A stretch of DNA of 64,000 nucleotides, from positions 44,239,609-44,303,608 of the forward strand of contig NC_044574.1 in NCBI RefSeq assembly GCF_901933205.1, given 5' to 3'. The position numbers and the translations under genes are program-made. Under the pieces are notes generated by a model that searched no databases, had not been told where the DNA came from, and worked only from the letters and a program-made list of their open reading frames with translations. Numbering within the stretch: position 1 is the stretch's first letter; every line of letters starts with the position of its first letter. The DNA is from Camarhynchus parvulus (Eukaryota; Chordata; Aves; Passeriformes; Thraupidae). Positions 13,101 to 22,100 of the stretch are shown here, piece by piece.

Positions 13101-16100
13101 GGGATATCATAAATTACCTAATACTGAGCTAAAGGATCATAAGTCCGTTGGATTTCAGCTACTTTGAGCAACAGCATTTGCTCAAAGTGGCTGAAATCAT
13201 ATCAGCATTTATTTAGTCTGATTTTGAGAACTGAAGCTATAATCTGAGAGATTTTACATAATATGAATTGTTTTGCAGCTTTCTGAGCACTGGAAGAACA
13301 TCAGAGAACAAATGCATCCTGACAAACTTTCCAAACCTGATGCAGCAAAAAGCTTTTTGTCCTTCATTCAAAACATCAGAAAAGCTACAAAGGAAGAGAT
13401 ACTGAAAATTATTAAAAGTGAAAATAAAGAACTTCTGTAAGTTACCATGAACAATCTTTTAAAAGGTTTAAGTTGCTGAGAAATGCAGAAGGGCAAATTG
13501 CATACAAAGAGATTGAGTTCTGGTGATGTCTTAGCAATGCAAACCTGTTCAGTACTGTCTACAGGAAAAGGATTTTTTTTTAAGTTATGTTTGTTCTTGT
13601 AATATAATAAATTTTCAGCACATCCTTCAGCCACCAGGGTTGTATCTACAGTGCAAGGCCAACATGGTTTGTAGTTTAGCCGAAGGTTCTTAAACCAAAT
13701 GGTTGTTCTGAAACACCCTATAACTTGTTCTTGACTTCCCATTGATTTCCTTCAATAGGAAATACAACAAAGTGTTCCCAGGCAACATTGATGCCTGGGA
13801 ATTGTCCTAGTATTAGAGTTTGGTTGTGAACAGCATGCACACTGAAACTTGAGGGTTGAAAAGCATTTCTGAGTCATATGGTCAGGATCTTTCAAATAAA
13901 TTGTAGCCGTTGTTAGCAGTGGAGATAAACCTGAGAGTCACTCAGGCAGCATAGAAGCCTTTTCTCTATGTTTCATTGTGCATGCAGTACTAAAACACTT
14001 CTTTATAGCTGCAGCCTTTTCCTGTAGCTTTAATACACTTGTGATAGTTGGGTTTTTAAACTTTTTTGGTCCCTTATTTGCATAAATTAAAATACTATCC
14101 ATGGATATGAATCTGTGTACCATTTTGAGGTGAAAGTTCAGGGACATTTTTTCCAACAAGAGTAAAAGATTCTCTTACTTGCAATGAAGAGCTGTTTCAG
14201 TACATAAGCTTCTTTCTCTCAATATCCAACCAAGTCTTTTCAGTATGGACTGGTTCATTGCAAGGATATGTTCATTTAATTTGCACTTCTTTGTAGTCCA
14301 CAGGTAGTGGATGCTGTAACCTCGGCTCAGACCCCAGAATCACTGGAGGCCGTGCTGGAGTTTCTTGACTTTAAGGATGCAAGCACTTTTATCCTTCAGG
14401 AGCGGTTCCTGTATGCCTGTGGATTTGCTTCTCACCCCAGTGAAATGCTCCTGAAATCATTAACTGTAAGTCCAAGGACAAAACAAATACAACAGAGCTA
14501 ATACTCTTATGCCTTGTCCCAGTCAAAGGGGAAGAGAAGTAGAAACAACTGTTGCTGTTTCTAATTTTCCTTTCTTTATGCCTTCCAGGGTTTCCTAAAA
14601 GTGTGCTATTAACATAGAGCCTGCAAGCAACAAACATTCCTATGTCCAGACTGAAAATCTAATTACTTTGTGAAATATTACCAAAATCCATTACTTGAAA
14701 AAGAAACATAATACTGAATGTTAAGAAAATAATTTGAGGATTGTTTGATTGTTGCCTTATGAAAGTCCTGTAATCAGAACTGTAAATCCCCTTTTTTTTT
14801 CCAAATGAATCTACTTGAGACATTGAATGTAACTGAAGGTGAAAATGGCACTGAGTTATTATATGTTATATATATGTAATGATAGAGCTGTGCTGTGCTT
14901 AGCCTGAGCCCAGGCCATTGTGGTAATCACTGCCCTTGCGTTGCATTATTGTTCACAGAAAATGAGGGAACCTGTTGAACCCACAGCAGTGTGGCTTGTC
15001 ACGTTTACACTGAGACATTAAACAGCTTTGCTTTTGCATGACAGGAGAAGTTCAAGGGGGATGTTGCCAGTCAAGAAATCAGAGAAACTCTTGTCATTGT
15101 CATGGGAGCACTCATTAGAAAGCTGTGTGACAGGGACGGCTGCAAGCTGCCAGTGAGTATCTGATGGTCACTGCTGCCGAAATTCTGGTCTGCAATACAC
15201 AGGACTGATCCCTGGTGACATTACTGGGGGAGCATGACAGACATGGGAAGCAGATTCTCCCACTTAAAATAAGTCCATGAACTCCTATGTTTGATAGAGG
15301 ATTATATTTTTTTTTTTATAATGACCTCTACTTTGTCAGATTTAGGCTTTGGTCTTGTCTTTTCCCATTTCTGTGGCTGAACCTGTCAGCAGAAGCAGTG
15401 CTTGTGCTGTCTTGTCCAAAAGCTTTGCATATCCTCAGAGAAACACTGGCCAACTCAGGATCTGTTTATTGTTTGCAATCACCTTAGCTTATTTCACCAC
15501 TGTGAAGAAAATTCATTGATTCAAATATTCAACTGTGCCCTGAACATGCATAGAAGGAGGAAGACTTTTACTCTGAGCATGAACTGAGTAGATGCTGGTG
15601 TTAGAGGATGAGAATGATCAGACAAGGCTGCTGGATCTGTGTTGTTCAGCACTGCAGCACACCACTGAAAAGATACAGAGCCCTTTTAATTACCTGAACA
15701 GGCCCTTTTAATCTCCCTTGTTAATTGCCAAGTAGTTTTATAACATCATGTTCTGAGGCACTGAAGAACACTTCCCTTGCCTTTTTTTGTGGAAACTTGT
15801 TGGCCCCACAAGGAGGACCTGTGAAGTCCCTGAATCAGGTCAAGAGCAGCTGGCAAGTGATAAAACTTTGGATTAGGTGTCACTGTAGCTGCAGTCACTT
15901 TGGTTATGCTTGAAGGAAGCCATCAATGTACAAATGAAACCTTTGCTAGCCCTGTGCCACAAAAACATGCCAGAACCCAGCCCTGCCCCTTCTGCTCCTG
16001 CAAGGGAAAAAGGGAGGTTTATGATCACCATTTAATGTGCTGTTGATTTTCTTAGGCTGTTGTGGAAGCCAGAAGGTTGATTCTGAATAGACTGGAGAAG

Positions 16101-19100
16101 GCCAACAAAGATGACAACGTGCAGATGTACCTGCTGGCACTGAAGAACGCACTCCTTCCTGAAGCAATTCCAGTGCTCCTGAAGTATGCTGAGTCAGGAG
16201 AAGGGCCCATCAGCAGCCTTGCTGCCACTGCCTTGCAGAGATATGATCCTTCTTTTCTCACCAAAGAGGTAAGAAAATATACTGCCCAAGAAAAGAAGTG
16301 CAGGAGACTGTATTAAAAATATAGGGTAAATTCACAGAATTAATTTCTTGTCATCACCGACATAGACAGTGAGGTTGAGTCCAATCTCAGCAAATTTGCT
16401 GATGGCACCAAGCTATGTGGTGCAGTCAACATGCTGAAGGCAAGGAATGGACTGGTGGGCAAGTGCTAGTCAGCCCTTGGCTCCAGGGTCGCACACAGCC
16501 ACCAAAAGTGGCATGCAGTCTGCGGGGAAAACCGGGCTCTGCTCGCCAGAGGGAGCACTTGGGCACCTGTGCAGCCCCTGTTCTTCTTGTGCTTTCACAC
16601 AGGGAGAGCACGCAAAGTAAGAGAAGGGTAAAATAGCTTCATTTTATCCTGCAGCCTCTAATAATAGGAAAAGACATAGAAAACAGTGGGACAAGAGGTC
16701 TTGCCTCTGCTGCATTACCTTGCATTCCATTTCATACCTGCAGCTGGCCATCAGGATTGAGGCTGTCAGGGTACTGCTCTGCAATAAGCATATAGGAGGC
16801 CATTCAGTGGGACTACATGACTTTCCACAGACTCCCCTGTAACAAAGATGTGTCACAATCTTCTCAGGGACACGCCACCACAGGCACTATCTAGAAAATT
16901 AAAATAACAATATTCTTGGTTTTTAAAGTAATGTTTCCTTGACAGTCTAGAAAATCTCTGTCTAACCACTGCTACATTTGTTCTTAGTGCTGCTACTTAT
17001 TTACAGCCCCGCTTTGAAAACCAGTGTGTAAGGCTGTATTTGGTCTGTGGCTGAGAGAACATAACAGATGTCCCACTTGTCCTTGTGGTCACTGAGCTAT
17101 ACATGTCTCAACATTCCAAAAGGACCATGAAAAACATGATGCTGAAAATATATCCTTATGTATTAGCCTTAGCTATGGAGCTAACTAAGCTAACTTAAGC
17201 TGATATTATAAACGAGATTCCAACCTGTACTTTGCCCAGTCATCTGCATGAGCACTGAGTGAATAATGTGTTTCCTGACCAGGTGAAGGAAACAATGAAC
17301 AGGATATACCACCAGACTCGCAAAATCCACGAAAAGACAGTGAGAACCACAGCAGCTGCCATCATCTTAAACAGTAACCCATCCTACATGGAAGTGAAAA
17401 ACATCCTGCTCTCCATTGGGGAACTGCCAATGGAAATGAACAAGTACATGCTCTCCATGATCCAAGATATACTGCGCTTTGAAATGCCTGCCAGGTACAT
17501 TAAGTTCAGTGTAAATAAATACAGCCCTTTCTTACAGAGAACACACAGGTTCTCATGAATTACTAAAACTTAAGGAGAGTATAAAAGAATATCTTAATGT
17601 CCCTTGTACTGTTATTTCAGAATAAATCCCTTAATTTCAATGTCATTATTTTAATAGCTATTCACATTTTCACAGGTACAAAAAATATTTGGGCATCTGA
17701 CTTGCATTACTGTGAAAAATGTCTTCTGTTGATCTTAGTTCTCTCAAATGGTCCCTTGCTTTTGTATTTTCAAAACCAGTGATGTGGAAAAATTTTAAAC
17801 ATCAGAGTGTGAGAATGAAAATAATCAATATATATCTTCTTCTTAAAAACATTATTTTTCAAGCAAGATCTTTGCTTGCCTTTCTTCCTATGACTGCAGG
17901 GAGTACATGAAATTGAAAGAGAGACTCTGGGTTAGGGCAGATTTTTAGTGGGAAAAGGTGAGGGTTTTGAAGACCCTCTTTCCTACTGGGAAATTCACCC
18001 TCTCTCAAATTTGATCTTTCTATGAAAAAGTAATGCATGGTACTGTAACATTTTTGTATCTCAGTGGTTTTGTTTGTTTGTTTTGAAATACCGCAGCAAA
18101 ACAGTTAGGCAAGTTCTGAAGGACATGCGTGCCCATAACTACGATCGCTTCTCCAAGATGGGCTCTTCCTCTGCCTACACTGGATATATCACACGTATGT
18201 AACCATGAAACTGCCTTTGAACCCTCTTTGTATTCCCAAACATTTCATTAATCCACTAGTGTAGTCACAGGTACCTTCTTTCTTTTTTAACTAAGGTGGT
18301 CCTGATGTGTCATCCACGTACAGCCTCGACATCCTCTACTCCGGCTCTGGCATTTTACGGAGAAGTAACATGAACATCCGTGTTTTTGACAGAAGCACTG
18401 ACCTTCATGCCATCCAGGTAACTGCCACACTGTGCACAATAACTTAGCCAGTATGTGGTCCTTTTCTTACAGCTTCCAAATCAATTCAGCTAATGCTTAA
18501 GACCATAAGGTTTGCTGCACTGGGCACAGAACAAGCCAATAACAGGGGAAAACCAATAACAGGGGAAAACCCCAGAATGTGGCATATGTTTACCATAAAC
18601 AAAACAAGTGTTTTGTTCTTCATCATACATTGTGGTCTGTGTCTGTGTAAAGCCTATACTGTTTCTCTGATGTAATCAATAAAAGCTTTGTGAGTTTGTA
18701 AAATCAGGTCCCAGTTCAGGTTATGTCTCAGAATGGAAATTCAAGGAGTAGATCAAATGTACAAATCAAAGAGATTTTAATGTCTGTGTTTTAGAATTTT
18801 CTTGATATTGGCAAGAATCTTCAGTGTTATAACTCTCCTAAATTTATGCAGGACAAAAATATTGCAGTGGAACACCTCTGGCCTTTCCTCCCACCTGTCC
18901 CTGAAAAATAGTTATATGAATAAAGGAAAATGTGTTTGAAAGAAAACTAGTCTTAGGATTATGATCTGCATGTGGGTAAATCCTGCTCAGCACCTAAAGG
19001 GCAAAAACATGGCATGAGATTATTTTATTTTCCATTTTTCTAAGTACTCCTCCTAGTTCCATTAAGTCTTACCCTCATACCTTTTCCACTACAACTACAT

Positions 19101-22100
19101 AAATTAGCATTAGGCATTTAGACATAAAGAAAATATGTGGTGTTGTTAATAGTCTGAGTCGGGCAGGATTTTCTCATTGATTCTGTATCACTGTTCCTTT
19201 GTAGGTGGTTCTCGAAGCTCAGGGTCTGGAGTCCATAATAGCTGCAACTCCTGATGAAGGCGAGGAAAACCTAGACTCCTTTGCTGGCATGTCAGCCATT
19301 CTGTTTGGTTTCCAGCTCAGGCCAGTGACATTTTTCCAAGGGTATGGTGATTTAATGTCTAAAATGCTCTCGGCAACTGGAGATCCCATGAATGTGGTGA
19401 AAGGACTTGTCCTCCTCACAGATTTCTTACAGGTACTAACAGCACACTGTTTGCTTCTTTTTCTGTCTCTTAAGCACAGATGGTTCCTCTCCCACACTGC
19501 TGTTGTAGGACACCTTATTTTCTTTATTCTCAATGCTGATAAACTTGACCAGTGTTATACAGATTACCTTTACTAGGAGAGCAATAGAAAAGTCATGGGT
19601 ATTAAAAACCAGAATGAAATTACATGAAAAGCAACCTAGAACAAAGGTGAGAACAGATATTCTCGAAAATAAACCAGAAACTTAACAAAAGCAAATGCAA
19701 CTCAGTTTCCTGTTGCAAACTCATATTGCTCTCAGCTATGACCTCCCCAGTTTCTTGTAATACAGTCTTGTCCCATGCAACCACCTAAGTTTTCCTCTTC
19801 ACAAGCTGTCCAGGAACCTTGTGTCCAGGTAGGCAATAATTGTCAGGTGAATGAATCAGAGAACTATCCTTCAAAGAACAATGCTAAGAGGTCCAAATTT
19901 CAACTATTTCTAAGCAAAGCAAGGAATTAAAATGAGGATTACACAGTTTTTATGCAACTGTCACCCTAAATGATTTGCTAATTTTGTGCTTAAACAGATT
20001 CACATAGAAATATAACTGGCTACATAATGTGTTATTGGAGGACTAAGAATCTAGACATCTCTCTCAAAGTGCAGGGTCAGCGCTTGGTTTGATATCTTTG
20101 TTCTTCCCAAGCTGGGATCTCCTTAGAACCTGTGGATTTAACAGCTGTACTCAGCTCACAAAACATCTGCAGTCTCAAACTTTACTTTTGGCTTTTCCCA
20201 TTTAATTCATGGCCAAAGAAAATGCCAGAAGTAGATGATGAGATAATCCACTCTGTTCAAAATTACACAGAAACACCCTCTGCACATGACACATTTCCCC
20301 ATCCAGAACCCAGCTCAGCTCCTTCTAACGGTATTTTGAGTCCAGAGGGCTTCCCAAGTAGTGCCCAAATTGGCTAACTAAAGCTCATTCCAGCAGTGCT
20401 TTACAGTTCACACACAGATTATGGGCAAAAACTTTGCTGTGACCTATTTAACAAACAGACCGCAGAGGTGAGAAAGATAATCATGTCTAGTCCTGAGCAC
20501 AGGGAACATTTAGAGAACTAAATATTTCCAACTGCTGTGCATGCACGAAGCTCCAGACATACTCTGGCTGAATCAGCTGGCTGGGCACCCTTAGAACTCT
20601 GCCCGCCAGCAAATTCTCCACTCCTTGCCTTTGGAGAGCCTCTCAAAAGTCTGGGGCAGCCAGGCTGGGACTGTGGGCCATTTTTAACAATGTCAGGGTG
20701 CAGTGTTTTCAGTCAGTCACTGCCTTTTTGGAAGCCTTAGTCTTACCTCCACACCCCACAAGGGCAGGAATGGTTTAAAGCGCTGTTGAACACAGCTTCA
20801 GGCTGAGCTGCCTTTCAAGCACAGCCCATCTTTCTAAGAATGGTCTTATAGCTACACTCCAACTTAACAGCACATCAGCATGGTGTTGGCACTTCCCTGT
20901 GGCCACAGTGTTGTTTCAGGACTAAGAATAACCAGAAGTTATATTCCTGCTATAAAATAAACAGCTCTCATAAAACTGTTTTTGAGACTCCTAAGTCACC
21001 TGCATTAAAGTTCAGCAGTGTTAATAGTTCTGCTAGGCAACACACCTGCCAGAAGCCCAGAGAAATGAAATACTGTATTGATAGGTCAGAGAAGCCACTT
21101 GAAAGCCAGATCCCAGTGGAAGGTAGTCAGTTCCCAGAGAAGTGCTTGTTGCAGCCATCTCTGCGTTGCATTACAGTAAGATTGCATTACAGTGCACTAC
21201 ATAAAGACACTTTCTTATTAAAACATGGCACATTTCAGCATTTTAAACAGTAAAAAATGACTGATTCTGATCTTTTGGGTCACATTTTCCACTGCAAATG
21301 AGACACAAAGCTTAAAATAGGAAAGCAAAGGAAAATACTTCTCCTTAGGAGGCTGGGTCCCTGTGATTTACACCTCCCATCAGCCTGGATTGGATTTGCA
21401 CATGAGATGAGGGACAGGGCTGAGCTATAAATAAGGAAATAGATGAGCTAGTAAAACACAAGACAAGTGCTCCTTAACTTCTCTGCTGGTTTCAGTGACA
21501 AATACAGCTTAATTCTAGGTAGCATTTAAGTCTTGAACCATGCAGCCTTTGTAAACCCAGCCTACTTTAATATTCTTGGGTGTAATGTGACAATACATCT
21601 AAAAATATCTGCTCCTCTGGTTGTGTGTACATATCTCTGCCAGCATGTATACTGTTACCTCCTCACTCATTAGCAGCTACCCACCAACCCAGTCCCAATT
21701 AAGAGCAAAGTAAAATAAAGTAAAACAAGCTTTATGTCTACACCTAAACAGACCAACAAGGGAAGTATTTTATGTCTCATTGCAGTCAGTATAAAAACTC
21801 CCTTTGATTTCAGAAAGGTTTCAATTTCAATCCATGATTTTAACTTGGGTGAAAATAAGAAATCAGAGCATCATATGACCACACTTGCTGGAGTCATGCT
21901 GGATTTATAAGCCACAGCCAGCCCACTGCATTCTTTAAATCTCAAGCCCACTTTAGCAGCAACTGACTGCCAAGATGGCTCTGCCAAGCTGGTTCTGTCA
22001 AGGAAATAATTTCAAGGATAATTAACTTACCCTAAAAGGTGAAGTAACCATGTACAGCTACCATAATTATCTGAGTCTTCGATTACAGCCAGATAACTTT

